Shown: positions 1 to 7,179 of the stretch, piece by piece | Position numbering within the stretch: position 1 is the first letter of the stretch | Layout: every line of letters starts with the position of its first letter | Assembly (NCBI GenBank): GCA_015489265.1 | Contig: WFZY01000313.1 | Location: 1-18,212 of the forward strand | Source: Flavobacteriaceae bacterium | GTDB taxonomy: Bacteria > Bacteroidota > Bacteroidia > Flavobacteriales > Flavobacteriaceae | Reading direction: 5' to 3' | DNA length: 18,212 nucleotides | Notes under the pieces: generated by a model | Told to the model about the DNA's origin: nothing | The model's database searches: none | The model's input: only the letters and a program-made list of their open reading frames with translations | Program-made: the position numbers and the translations under genes

Positions 1-12
1 TTAATCAAAAAT

Positions 13-891
13 CTATTCAATCAAAAGTAAGCGGTCCAATGTATATTTAATCAAACCGTCAACCGGCACATAAGGGTCTTTACTAAATGTCATATTAGCG
101 CGGTTGGCAATAATAGCGTTCATTGAACAAGCATTATGTCCCAATAGTTTTGATAAGCCGTAAATAGCCGAGGTTTCCATTTCCAAGTTACTCATTCTCA
201 CACCATTATATTCAAAACTATCCAGTTTTTTATTCATGTCAGGGTCGGAGAGGGGCAAGCGCAAAACACGCCCTTGCGGACCAAAAAAGCCACCGGCAGT
301 GCCGGTAATACCGCTGTAAACTTCATCTGTCAGCAAGATTTTTTCCAAAAAATCGCTGTTTTTAACAATGTAGGGGCGAGCTTTGTTGTGATCCCAATGC
401 GTATGTTTGATAAAAGCTTCTTCCATATCCAGTTCGCGCACGTGCGCCGAATCGTAATAGTGTAGCATACCGTCCATACCAAGACCGTATTTGCCTAGCA
501 CAAAACTGTCAACCGGAATATCGGCTTGCAATGAACCGGACGTGCCGATACGCACAATATTTAGTGTTGTATGAGTGTCTTTAATGACACGTTTTTCCAA
601 ATCAATATTGACCAATGCATCTAATTCATTCATAACAATATCAATATTATCCGGGCCGATACCAGTAGACATAACGCTTAATTTTTTACCTTTATAAAAT
701 CCCGTAACTGTATGAAACTCACGTTTTTGTGTTTCAAATTCGATGCTGTCAAAGTGAGCCGCAATACGGTCGACACGCTTTTGATCACCGACAAAAATAA
801 TTTCGTTTGCTATATTTTCAGGACGCAGATTTAAATGGTAAACACTGCCGTCAGGATTTAAAATTAACTCGGATTCTGCAATTCTTCTCAT
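13..891 (-). CDS. Nucleoside phosphorylase, uridine/purine phosphorylase family
   Basis: A 292-residue protein of the PNP/UDP phosphorylase family, which cleaves a nucleoside with phosphate to a free base and (deoxy)ribose-1-phosphate in cytosolic salvage. Visible family features are the phosphate-loop region RIGTSGS (residues 114-120), an early glycine-rich STGIGPDN segment (75-82), and NLEMETSAIYGL (235-246), which corresponds to the ribose-binding MEME-type signature near the C-terminus. The length is somewhat above that of E. coli Udp. The ATG at 891 gives a natural N-terminus with no upstream in-frame alternative that looks better. The stop lies 12 bases from the window edge, so downstream context is missing. 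No TANNTTTG box was found just upstream. The family is clear; whether the substrate is uridine or a purine nucleoside cannot be told from sequence, although the overall look favours a uridine phosphorylase-like enzyme. Confidence 0.9.
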   Translation of the reverse strand: MRRIAESELILNPDGSVYHLNLRPENIANEIIFVGDQKRVDRIAAHFDSIEFETQKREFHTVTGFYKGKKLSVMSTGIGPDNIDIVMNELDALVNIDLEKRVIKDTHTTLNIVRIGTSGSLQADIPVDSFVLGKYGLGMDGMLHYYDSAHVRELDMEEAFIKHTHWDHNKARPYIVKNSDFLEKILLTDEVYSGITGTAGGFFGPQGRVLRLPLSDPDMNKKLDSFEYNGVRMSNLEMETSAIYGLSKLLGHNACSMNAIIANRANMTFSKDPYVPVDGLIKYTLDRLLLIE

Positions 892-982
892 AACTTTCAG
901 TTTTAAAAAATAAAAATCTAAATTACAAAAAAATTTTTATCAAAAACAGCTTATTTATATGGATTTTGATAATTGTCATTTA

Positions 983-1136
983 TTGATGAATTGATGATTT
1001 TTTCTGCTTCATAGAATATTTTATTCTTTGATACTAATTAGTTTATATCTGATTCCTGCATTTTATTTGAGGAATTGAGGAATTGAGGATTTTCGCTGCT
1101 TCGTAGAATGTTTTGTGCTTTGATGATTGCTTATTG
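983..1136. repeat. Intergenic direct repeat, copy 1
   Basis: First of two near-identical direct copies about 260 bases apart. Conserved blocks include TTTTTTCTGCTTCATAGAAT, TTATATCTGATT and TTTCGCTGCTTCGTAGAATG, ending in GATGATTGCTTATTG. The unit has internal structure: its first half (about 991-1040) and second half (about 1083-1133) resemble each other, so each unit looks like two diverged modules of about 50 bases. A short AATTGAGG motif is repeated in tandem between the halves. No open reading frame covers it. Confidence 0.85.
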
Positions 1137-1188
1137 CTTCAAATCTTGTTTCTACTTAAAATTTGAGGAATGGGTAATATGTAGCGTA

Positions 1189-1233
1189 GGTCATTGAGTG
1201 TCTCAATGATAATGGGGATGTATCGAAATGACC
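1189..1233. repeat. Small palindromic element between the direct repeats
   Basis: The stretch is bounded by GGTCATT (1189-1195) and its exact inverse AATGACC (1227-1233). Inside it, TCATTGAG (1191-1198) and CTCAATGA (1202-1209) form a perfect 8-bp stem around a TGT loop. The right end, TCGAAATGACC, matches the core of the palindromic elements near 2640 and 13061, so this is probably a degenerate member of that family. Confidence 0.55.
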
Positions 1234-1240
1234 GGTTTTA

Positions 1241-1398
1241 TTGAGGAAATGATGATTTTTTCTGCTTCATAGAATATTTTATTCTTTGATACTAATGTAT
1301 TAATTTATATCTGATTGCTGCATATTATTTGAGGAAATGAGGAATTGAGGATTTTCGCTGCTTCGTAGAATGTTTTGTGCTTTGATGATTGCTTATTG
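1241..1398. repeat. Intergenic direct repeat, copy 2
   Basis: Second copy of the unit at 983-1136, in the same orientation. The offset is 258 bases at the left end and 262 at the right because copy 2 carries four extra bases next to TTATATCTGATT. Apart from that indel and a few substitutions, the copies are nearly identical from the TTTTTTCTGCTTC block to GATGATTGCTTATTG. Together with the spacer, the two copies fill most of the roughly 650-base gene-free gap between the nucleoside phosphorylase and the EamA gene. Confidence 0.85.
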
Positions 1399-1546
1399 AT
1401 TCTCGACATATTACTACTTTTAATTTGAGAATTTGATGAAAAGAGTAGCATATAAAAATTTACAGCAAACTTGATTTAGAATAACCCTATTTAACATAAT
1501 ATAAATTATATTACAAATTGGAATATGTAAGTTTTTTTAATAAAAT

Positions 1547-2458
1547 CTACGACTTCTTATTAATCTGAATAATCGCATAAATCATTACAATGGCGCTAAC
1601 CCACTGAATTAAAGATAATTGGTGATGATTGACAAAGTAATCTAACAAAATAGCCGTGATGGGAAAAAACAGTTCCATAATGGTCGCCAGCATGGCATTT
1701 ATTTTTTTAAGACCATAGTAATAAATAAATATGGCAACAGAACCGCTTGTTACAGCTATAATACCGACAATCAGCCAATTGAGCGGTGTCATCGTGTTAA
1801 AATCGAATAAATGTCCGGTTGCGATGACAATTATCAATGTCAATAAGGTTGTAGCGGCATAACGAAAAAAAGTAGCTGTAATAAAATCCAGTTTGTGTAA
1901 TACTTTTTTGCTGAAAACCGTTGAAGCGCCAAAACTAAAAGCGGCCAATACGGCAAAAAATGCGGCTAAAACAGTATTTTTATTGTGATCCAAATGTGGT
2001 AATTGCCAACCGAAAGTCAAAAAATAGCCGGCAATCAATGCCAAACTTGCCCAGTATAAAAAATATTTTTTCAAGGGTTCTTTTAAGAAAAAATGCGCCA
2101 AAGCAATGGCAAATACGGGCTGTAATTTCTGTAGTAAAACAACGATGCTCAAAGATTTAAAATTGACCAAAAACAGCGCTTTTACAATAGCCCAGGTACC
2201 AATGGCACCACCAAATAAAGCTACCAAAAACAATGAAATAATCTCAATCCGGTTTAAATATTTGACATATTTGTAGCGTTTAAATAAAAAGACATTCATT
2301 ATCAAGAACGGCAAGCCATGCAAAATAAATACCACAAACCAGATGTTTAAATTGTATAATTTCGGGGTTAAAACAATACCATCCATACCCCACAAAGCTG
2401 CTGCAAAAGCGACTAATGTAGCACCAATAATGGTTTCTTTCTTCGATTTAAAATTCAT
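1547..2458 (-). CDS. EamA/DMT-family membrane transporter
   Basis: A 303-residue, very hydrophobic protein with about ten predicted membrane helices arranged as two EamA repeats, the hallmark of the drug/metabolite transporter superfamily. The first repeat ends with the typical QKLQPVFAIALAHFFLKEPL segment, and the second with MELFFPITAILLDYF followed by a final helix and a short basic tail (NKKS). Proteins of this family sit in the inner membrane and usually export metabolites or amino acids; the substrate cannot be predicted. The ATG at 2458 begins a short cytoplasmic basic leader (KSKKE) before helix 1. The gene stands alone between two gene-free stretches that both carry members of the same intergenic repeat family. 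No clear promoter box or terminator was identified for it. Confidence 0.88.
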   Translation of the reverse strand: MNFKSKKETIIGATLVAFAAALWGMDGIVLTPKLYNLNIWFVVFILHGLPFLIMNVFLFKRYKYVKYLNRIEIISLFLVALFGGAIGTWAIVKALFLVNFKSLSIVVLLQKLQPVFAIALAHFFLKEPLKKYFLYWASLALIAGYFLTFGWQLPHLDHNKNTVLAAFFAVLAAFSFGASTVFSKKVLHKLDFITATFFRYAATTLLTLIIVIATGHLFDFNTMTPLNWLIVGIIAVTSGSVAIFIYYYGLKKINAMLATIMELFFPITAILLDYFVNHHQLSLIQWVSAIVMIYAIIQINKKS

Positions 2459-2462
2459 TATT

Positions 2463-2575
2463 TCTTTGAGTAATTGAGAATTTCTTTTTACTTCATAAAA
2501 TAAAATATTTCATTTTTTAAAATGAATTCGCTGTTTCTAATTTTACTACTATCGCTTACAATTTGATGAAATGAG
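2463..2575. repeat. Diverged relative of the 983-1398 repeat modules
   Basis: The segment around 2473-2511 (ATTGAGAATTTC, then ACTTCATAAAATAAAATATTTC) resembles the 50-base modules at 991-1040 and 1083-1133 with several substitutions. It is followed at 2541-2575 by TACTACT and AATTTGATGAAATGAG, which resemble 1408-1440 and, more weakly, 1150-1179, the stretches that follow the two earlier copies. The order and orientation of the blocks are therefore the same on both sides of the EamA gene. Confidence 0.55.
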
Positions 2576-2638
2576 AGCTATTTCGATACCAGTTGCTCTG
2601 TTCGCAATCAAAAATCTTGCTGGATAAAATTATGAGTT

Positions 2639-2764
2639 AGATTTCTCACTATGTTCGAAATGACAGACTACTTCATAACAGCAACATAATTATAAGAATA
2701 ATCTCACTTTAGTATCGGCGCACGAGCCAATTGATAGTTTTGACTTTCGTAGTGGAGAAATCTC
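2639..2764. repeat. Palindromic intergenic element (REP-like)
   Basis: The left arm AGATTTCTCACTATGTTCGAA (from 2639, continuing to ATGAC at 2664) is inverted and partly complementary to the right arm around 2741-2764 (ACTTTCGTAGTGGAGAAATC). The core words GAGAAATCT and TTCGAAATGAC recur at 13061-13149. It lies in the 353-base gene-free gap between the EamA gene and the thioredoxin-like lipoprotein gene; nothing else was recognised in that gap. Confidence 0.6.
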
Positions 2765-2811
2765 ATTTTCAATTCTCAATTTATCCACACTTGGCACTTT
2801 CAACTAAACAT

Positions 2812-3921
2812 CTATTCGTCGAGCAATTCTTTTATTTTCTTTTCGAGTTCTTCGCGCCTTAAATTTTTGGCTCTGATGATACCTTTGGCATCAATGATAA
2901 AGGTTTGCGGTATAGACATCACACCATATAATTTGGCGATGGGTTCTTGCCAAAATTTTAAGTTTGAAACATGTTGCCATTTTAAGCCGTCATCTTTTAT
3001 GGCACGCACCCATGATTCTTTATTTTTATCCAATGATACCCCGATTATGTTTAACCCTTGATTATGATATTTATTATAAATTTGGACTACATAAGGATTT
3101 TCATTGCGGCAAGGACGACACCATGATGCCCAAAAATCAATAATGGTTACTTTGCCCATGGCTTGCGTGAGTGTTAATTTTTTTCCGTCGGGGGTGGTAC
3201 CGGTAAAATTGGGTGCCTTCCCCCCTATTTCAGTGGCGCCCTTGGTCAAAATCAAGGTGTTGATATACTTTCCTAAATTTGTAGTTTTGGTATTAGCCGG
3301 ATAAGTTTCAAAAGTTTTTCTGATTTTTTCAAAATCGGCATTCGGTGAACTCAATATAGATTGCATCACAATCAAGCCGACAATATCTTTGTTTTTATTG
3401 ATATAATCGTATTGATAAGCTTCGGCATCTTTGCGCCATTGGTCAAATGCCGTTTTTATACTGTCTCGTTTTTTAGGATCCGGTTGGGTACGGTATTTTT
3501 GCATCAATAGCATACCTTTTTGCTTGTCTTTTGTAACATATCGTTCATATTGAAAGAACTTTTGGGTCAATTGTGAAGTGGTTTTAGACAGATCCGATTC
3601 AAAAGGATTATGGTCATCAACAATCATATCTACATTACCGTCACCAATAATCACGGGAATACGCAACTTAGCCCCTTCAAAACTGATAATGGCAATGGTC
3701 GGATTTTGTTGTGGTACTTTAAAATCAAAAATGCTGTCGGTAACCGTAACCGTATCCAATGCCATACTTTTCAGGTTTTTATCAAAACTTGATAAATATG
3801 CTTTTTTGTTGTCCAATCCGGCTATTTTCCCTTTGACGTCATACATGACCGGTTTGGGGGTTGAACCGCATTGCCAAAGTAATAATCCTAATAAAATCAG
3901 TAGTAAACTTGTTTTTTTCAT
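2812..3921 (-). CDS. TlpA-like thioredoxin-fold lipoprotein (copy 1)
   Basis: A 369-residue lipoprotein. Residues 1-18 form a lipoprotein signal (KK, a leucine-rich core, then LLWQC with lipidated Cys18), placing it in the cell envelope. Residues about 25-110 have the beta-rich look of the DUF4369 N-terminal domain common in Bacteroidota TlpA proteins, followed by a helical linker. From about 232 there is a TlpA/AhpC-TSA thioredoxin fold with DFWASWCRPC (active cysteines 268 and 271), NIIGVSLD (291-298) and the cis-proline loop SIPQTF (Pro338). The expected role is thiol-disulfide exchange in the periplasm, for example reduction of envelope or cytochrome c maturation proteins; the partner is unknown. 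It is a paralogue of the gene immediately upstream. The ATG at 3921 starts directly at the signal peptide. A terminator lies between the pair, so it may have its own weak promoter or depend on read-through. Confidence 0.9.
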   Translation of the reverse strand: MKKTSLLLILLGLLLWQCGSTPKPVMYDVKGKIAGLDNKKAYLSSFDKNLKSMALDTVTVTDSIFDFKVPQQNPTIAIISFEGAKLRIPVIIGDGNVDMIVDDHNPFESDLSKTTSQLTQKFFQYERYVTKDKQKGMLLMQKYRTQPDPKKRDSIKTAFDQWRKDAEAYQYDYINKNKDIVGLIVMQSILSSPNADFEKIRKTFETYPANTKTTNLGKYINTLILTKGATEIGGKAPNFTGTTPDGKKLTLTQAMGKVTIIDFWASWCRPCRNENPYVVQIYNKYHNQGLNIIGVSLDKNKESWVRAIKDDGLKWQHVSNLKFWQEPIAKLYGVMSIPQTFIIDAKGIIRAKNLRREELEKKIKELLDE

Positions 3922-3933
3922 AAGTATAAATTT

Positions 3934-3980
3934 AAAAAAACGGAACAGGATTTTGTTAAAATTGAAATCTTGTTCCGTTT
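3934..3980 (-). terminator. Rho-independent terminator after lipoprotein copy 2
   Basis: A 16-bp stem is formed by AAACGGAACAGGATTT (3938-3953) and AAATCTTGTTCCGTTT (3965-3980), with one G-T type mismatch and an 11-base loop. On the minus strand the hairpin is followed by a run of seven T (complement of 3934-3940). It sits 29 bases past the stop of the 4009-5142 gene and just in front of the next paralogue, so it should reduce co-transcription of the pair. Confidence 0.85.
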
Positions 3981-4008
3981 GTAAAAATACTATTTTTATT
4001 TTGAAATT

Positions 4009-5142
4009 TTATTTTTCTTCCAAAAGTTCTTTGATTTTAGCTTCCAATCTGTCCCGTCTTAAATTTTTAGCTCTAATGACGCCGTTTTTATCCAAAATAA
4101 AAGTTTGCGGAATAGATTCAACATGATATAATTGACGGGCAATCGGGTCTTGCCAATATTTCAAATTAGACACTTGATACCAAGTTAAACCGTCATCTTT
4201 AATGGCTTTGAGCCAGTCTTCTTTATGACCGGGTTTGTCTAAAGATACACTGATGATATTCAAACCTTTATCGTGGTATTTTTCATATATTTTTTTGACA
4301 TACGGATTTTCAGCACGACAAGGACGACACCACGATGCCCAAAAATCTATAACGGTAACTTTGCCCATGGCATCTTTTAATGATAAAGTTTTGCCTTCAG
4401 GAGTCGGGGCAGAAAAATCAGGTGCCTTACTACCAATGGATATAGCTGCCAAGCCCTTAACCCGTTGGTAAGCGTTTTTGACATTTGGCAATTCTTTGAC
4501 TTCTTTTGGAAAACTATCGTAAAGTTTCAACAATTTGTTATAATTGGGTTCCGCTTTATCAAAAGCAACCGACTCAAATACCAAGCCGCCTACTAAATTA
4601 TCTTTGTTTTCTTCAATAAATTTATATTCGTATGCATGACGGTCGTCATCAATGGCATAATACCGGTTGATAATATCGGTTTTTTGTGCTTCCGTGCCTT
4701 TATTTTGAGCAGCTTGATAAAGTTTTGCCAATTTTTCTTGTTTATCTCTAAACAATTTAATTTGGTCAAGATAATCATAAAATTTCTTATTCAAACCTTG
4801 ACTTATCACAGACGAGCGACGCATATGTTCTTTATTGATATCAACTTTTATATTGGCATTCGGTTCTATAATCAAAGGTAAATCGCTGGGAATACCGGCA
4901 ACTCTTAAAAAAACCAATTGGGGTTTATCAACTTTTTCATACAACTTGAAATGTCCTTCTTTCATTTGAGTTGAATCCAATGCTTTTTCTTTCATGCCTT
5001 CGTAAGTCACTAATTTAACTGTAGCATTTTCCATACCCATGGCGGTACCGTCTATTTCGACATTGGCATCTTTCTTTTTGGCCGGACTATTACAAGCAAC
5101 AAGCGATACGATGCTTAATATTAATAATGTTAATTTTTTCAT
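4009..5142 (-). CDS. TlpA-like thioredoxin-fold lipoprotein (copy 2)
   Basis: A 377-residue lipoprotein, clearly paralogous to the downstream copy. The signal peptide ends at LVAC with lipidated Cys17. Residues about 26-110 form the DUF4369-like domain, about 115-230 are helical and charged, and the C-terminal thioredoxin fold starts near 236 with IGSKAPDF. The active site is DFWASWCRPC (Cys272 and Cys275), followed by NIISVSLD and the cis-proline loop SIPQTF (Pro345). The two paralogues are nearly identical around the active site and at the C-terminus (RAKNLRR), but their N-terminal halves have diverged strongly, which suggests different partners. The ATG at 5142 is preceded by a perfect -7 box, TATCTTTG, about 30 bases upstream. 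A strong terminator follows the gene. The substrate is unknown; a periplasmic reductase role is inferred from the family. Confidence 0.9.
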   Translation of the reverse strand: MKKLTLLILSIVSLVACNSPAKKKDANVEIDGTAMGMENATVKLVTYEGMKEKALDSTQMKEGHFKLYEKVDKPQLVFLRVAGIPSDLPLIIEPNANIKVDINKEHMRRSSVISQGLNKKFYDYLDQIKLFRDKQEKLAKLYQAAQNKGTEAQKTDIINRYYAIDDDRHAYEYKFIEENKDNLVGGLVFESVAFDKAEPNYNKLLKLYDSFPKEVKELPNVKNAYQRVKGLAAISIGSKAPDFSAPTPEGKTLSLKDAMGKVTVIDFWASWCRPCRAENPYVKKIYEKYHDKGLNIISVSLDKPGHKEDWLKAIKDDGLTWYQVSNLKYWQDPIARQLYHVESIPQTFILDKNGVIRAKNLRRDRLEAKIKELLEEK

Positions 5143-5170
5143 TGTAAAATTTTTTCAGTTTAATTGTCTG

Positions 5171-5178
5171 CAAAGATA
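5171..5178 (-). promoter_or_regulatory. -7 promoter box for lipoprotein copy 2
   Basis: On the minus strand the sequence reads TATCTTTG, a perfect match to the Bacteroidota sigma-70-type -7 consensus TANNTTTG. It is 29 bases upstream of the ATG at 5142, giving a leader of roughly 20 bases. No good -33 TTG was seen at the usual spacing. Confidence 0.55.
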
Positions 5179-5320
5179 ATAAAAATTAAGCGAGAAAAAA
5201 TGTTCTTAACATAAGATTAATTTATGTAATAAAATTGTTATTTACTTGTATCATTTTACATTTTTTGATGATTAAAAATCAGGTTTATAAAATTTTTCTC
5301 AAAAAAAACCGGCTTACAAC

Positions 5321-5351
5321 TTGACTCATTACATTTTTCTATGTAATTTTA
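5321..5351 (+). promoter_or_regulatory. Candidate promoter of the unknown gene-PolDom unit
   Basis: TTG at 5321-5323 and TAATTTTA at 5344-5351 (one mismatch to TANNTTTG) are separated by 20 bases, in line with Bacteroidota -33/-7 spacing. Transcription would start near 5358, about ten bases before the ATG at 5369. This argues against translation beginning at the upstream in-frame TTG at 5321. Confidence 0.45.
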
Positions 5352-5368
5352 GACAAAAAATATTTGAT

Positions 5369-6076
5369 ATGGAAAAATCAAGAGAAGTTGTCGGGCACAT
5401 TATTAAAGAAGAACAAATCAGTTTGTTAAAACATCAAATTTTACCCAAGACGCTGGTCGTAAATATTGACCACCCGTTTCCGGGTTTTCACGGTTGGGAT
5501 TTTAATTTTACTTCCAAACCGCGATCCATTATTATTTTAACAGACAAACTCTATTCTTGGGCTAAAATTTTACGGGCGCAGGCATCATACAACGCCGAAA
5601 GCGGGTTGAAAATTAATGCATCATTTGCCAAAATATTGATTGGCAAAACCGTTTATTACGGTATAAGAATCAAGGGTTTGGAATCTTACGAACAAATTCC
5701 CGATTTACAAATGAAACTTGAATCTTACGGATTTGAACTTTTGAAAAACAAATCTTTAAAAACCGACAAGCCCGTTTCAATTAAAATCAGTAAATTTTTC
5801 AATATCAGGCACTTAGATGAACAGATTTTTACAGATACTTGTATTAAAAATATGTATTATATCGAAATACCAAAATATTTATCATGGGAACAATTCCGTG
5901 GCATTACCTTGCAAGTTAAACATAATGTCAGCAATCAAAATTTTGATGTCGCCAAAGGACTGTTTTATAAAGATAATACTGTTAAAGATATGATCCGTTT
6001 GTTTAAATCCAATATGTCTTTAGAACTTTTGCAAGAGATCAAACAACGTTACGAAAAAGCAATTAAAAACCTGTAA
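5369..6076 (+). CDS. Unrecognised protein, first gene of a two-gene unit with PolDom
   Basis: A 235-residue soluble protein that I do not recognise. The ATG at 5369 is preferred over an in-frame TTG at 5321, because the TTG overlaps a candidate promoter and the 16 extra residues show no conserved character. No signal peptide, membrane helix, cysteine cluster or Walker motif is visible. The protein has a mixed alpha/beta look, with hydrophobic strands (TLVVNID, SIIILTD), an aromatic patch HPFPGFHGWDF (about residues 38-48) and a lysine-rich helical C-terminus. Its stop codon is two bases before the ATG of the LigD-type polymerase-domain gene, so the two are almost certainly co-transcribed and may work together. 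It shows no similarity that I can see to Ku or to an ATP-dependent ligase. A role in DNA end processing is suggested only by this linkage. Confidence 0.7.
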   Translation: MEKSREVVGHIIKEEQISLLKHQILPKTLVVNIDHPFPGFHGWDFNFTSKPRSIIILTDKLYSWAKILRAQASYNAESGLKINASFAKILIGKTVYYGIRIKGLESYEQIPDLQMKLESYGFELLKNKSLKTDKPVSIKISKFFNIRHLDEQIFTDTCIKNMYYIEIPKYLSWEQFRGITLQVKHNVSNQNFDVAKGLFYKDNTVKDMIRLFKSNMSLELLQEIKQRYEKAIKNL

Positions 6077-6078
6077 AT

Positions 6079-6996
6079 ATGGACCCGAATGAAGGTTTGC
6101 CAATCCATTGGCAAGTGGATGGTATTGATATAGAAATCAAGTATCCGGGCAAATTGTATTGGCCGGATGAACATATAACCAAATTAGAATTTGTTACTTA
6201 CTACAAAGAGATAGCGGCTACTATGATGCCCTATCTCAAACTAAGACCGGTGACCTTACGTTATTTTCCGCGTGGCATACGCAAAGTGTCGTTTTACAAA
6301 CGGGATTACAGTGCGCCGGTTCCGGGCTTGATTGACACTTATCCGTATGAAGAAATCAGTCAGCATAAAACCATAATGGTTCCGGTAGTAGCGAGTCAAG
6401 CTGGTATTGTTTACTTGGCGTCGAAAGGTTGCATTGAGTTTCATACTTGGGCATCAAAAATCATGGACATCTTCCACCCTACTTGGGCAGTATTTGACTT
6501 GGATATTGATATTGGTTACGATTTCAAATTGATATTGAAAGCTGCAACTTTGCTCAACACCTATCTAAATGAATTAGGGATTAAAGCATTTGCCAAAACT
6601 TCCGGCGGTTCCGGTATGCATGTTTATGTGCCTTTGAAGCCGGTTTATGACTTTAAAACAGTCAAAACATGGGTACAAAACATTGGAAAAAAAATGCAAG
6701 AACGCCATCCGGAAATTTTTACTTTACCCAAAAAGGGTAATAAAACCCATGAAACCAATAAAGTAGTCATTGATTATATGCAGAATATCATCACCCGCAA
6801 TACTGCAAGTGTTTATACCGTCAGAGCCAAAAAAGGGGCGCCGGTTTCTACACCGGTTACTTGGGACGAAGTGGCTGCCGGCGGTTTTATGCCTACGGAT
6901 TTCAATATCAAAACCGTACCCAAACGTGTTGCTCAAAAAGGCGATTTGTTTCAAGATGTCTTGCGCTTGCAACAGGAATTACCGGAAATTTATTGA
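6079..6996 (+). CDS. Standalone LigD-type polymerase/primase domain (PolDom)
   Basis: A 305-residue protein matching the polymerase domain of LigD, an archaeo-eukaryotic-primase-fold enzyme that fills and extends DNA ends with NTPs or dNTPs during non-homologous end joining. The N-terminus has the typical PGKLYWPDEHITKLEFVTYY (residues 23-42) and LRPVTLRYFPRGI. The catalytic motifs are complete: IEFHTW (119-124) for the 5'-phosphate region, FDLDID with metal ligands Asp140 and Asp142, TSGGSGMHVYVPL (174-186) with His181, and VVIDYMQN with the third aspartate, Asp232. The C-terminal TVRAKKGAPVSTPVTWDEV also fits. The protein is only the polymerase domain: no ligase or phosphoesterase domain is attached, and no Ku gene is in the window. 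It follows the unrecognised gene by two bases. The family assignment is strong; the repair or other role in this organism is inferred. Confidence 0.92.
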   Translation: MDPNEGLPIHWQVDGIDIEIKYPGKLYWPDEHITKLEFVTYYKEIAATMMPYLKLRPVTLRYFPRGIRKVSFYKRDYSAPVPGLIDTYPYEEISQHKTIMVPVVASQAGIVYLASKGCIEFHTWASKIMDIFHPTWAVFDLDIDIGYDFKLILKAATLLNTYLNELGIKAFAKTSGGSGMHVYVPLKPVYDFKTVKTWVQNIGKKMQERHPEIFTLPKKGNKTHETNKVVIDYMQNIITRNTASVYTVRAKKGAPVSTPVTWDEVAAGGFMPTDFNIKTVPKRVAQKGDLFQDVLRLQQELPEIY

Positions 6997-7133
6997 GTAA
7001 AAATATAAAGTTAAATGTATAAAGTACAAAACCTTTGAGATTGAAATAATACTCGAAAACCTTTGGATATTCCGGCATATACCATACAATCTATAATTTA
7101 CGTTTTACACACATCTGAAATCTGAAATGTATA

Positions 7134-7160
7134 TTGATTAAATGCTTTTTCATATCTTTG
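7134..7160 (+). promoter_or_regulatory. Promoter of era
   Basis: TATCTTTG at 7153-7160 is a perfect -7 box (TANNTTTG), 19 bases before the era ATG. A TTG at 7134-7136 lies 16 bases upstream of it, slightly short for the usual -33 spacing. The leader would be only about a dozen bases. The rest of the 6997-7179 gap holds little beyond a 10-base direct repeat, AAAACCTTTG, at 7028 and 7056. Confidence 0.6.
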
Positions 7161-7179
7161 AAAAAATATTAATAGATAG

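Noticed and set aside
983..1398. CRISPR array
   Set aside because: Only two long units with a diverged internal doublet, no regular short repeat-spacer pattern and no cas genes.
1497..1513. Terminator for the EamA gene at the palindrome TAATATAAATTATATTA
   Set aside because: The stem is purely A-T, the loop is one base, and no T-run follows on the minus strand.
3578..4126. Open frame of 182 codons on the plus strand across the lipoprotein gene pair
   Set aside because: It lies antisense to two well-supported genes and spans the terminator between them. Its translation shows no domain or signal and is explained by the codon use of the opposite strand.
5321..5368. Longer N-terminus of the unknown protein from the TTG at 5321
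   Set aside because: The TTG coincides with a candidate -33 element and the predicted transcription start lies downstream of it; the ATG at 5369 is the simpler choice.
5369..6076. Ku-like identity for the gene before PolDom
   Set aside because: None of the N-terminal or core motifs of bacterial Ku can be seen, so the idea rests only on position.
7028..7065. Regulatory site from the AAAACCTTTG direct repeat upstream of era
   Set aside because: A single pair of 10-base words in AT-rich DNA is too weak to support a site.
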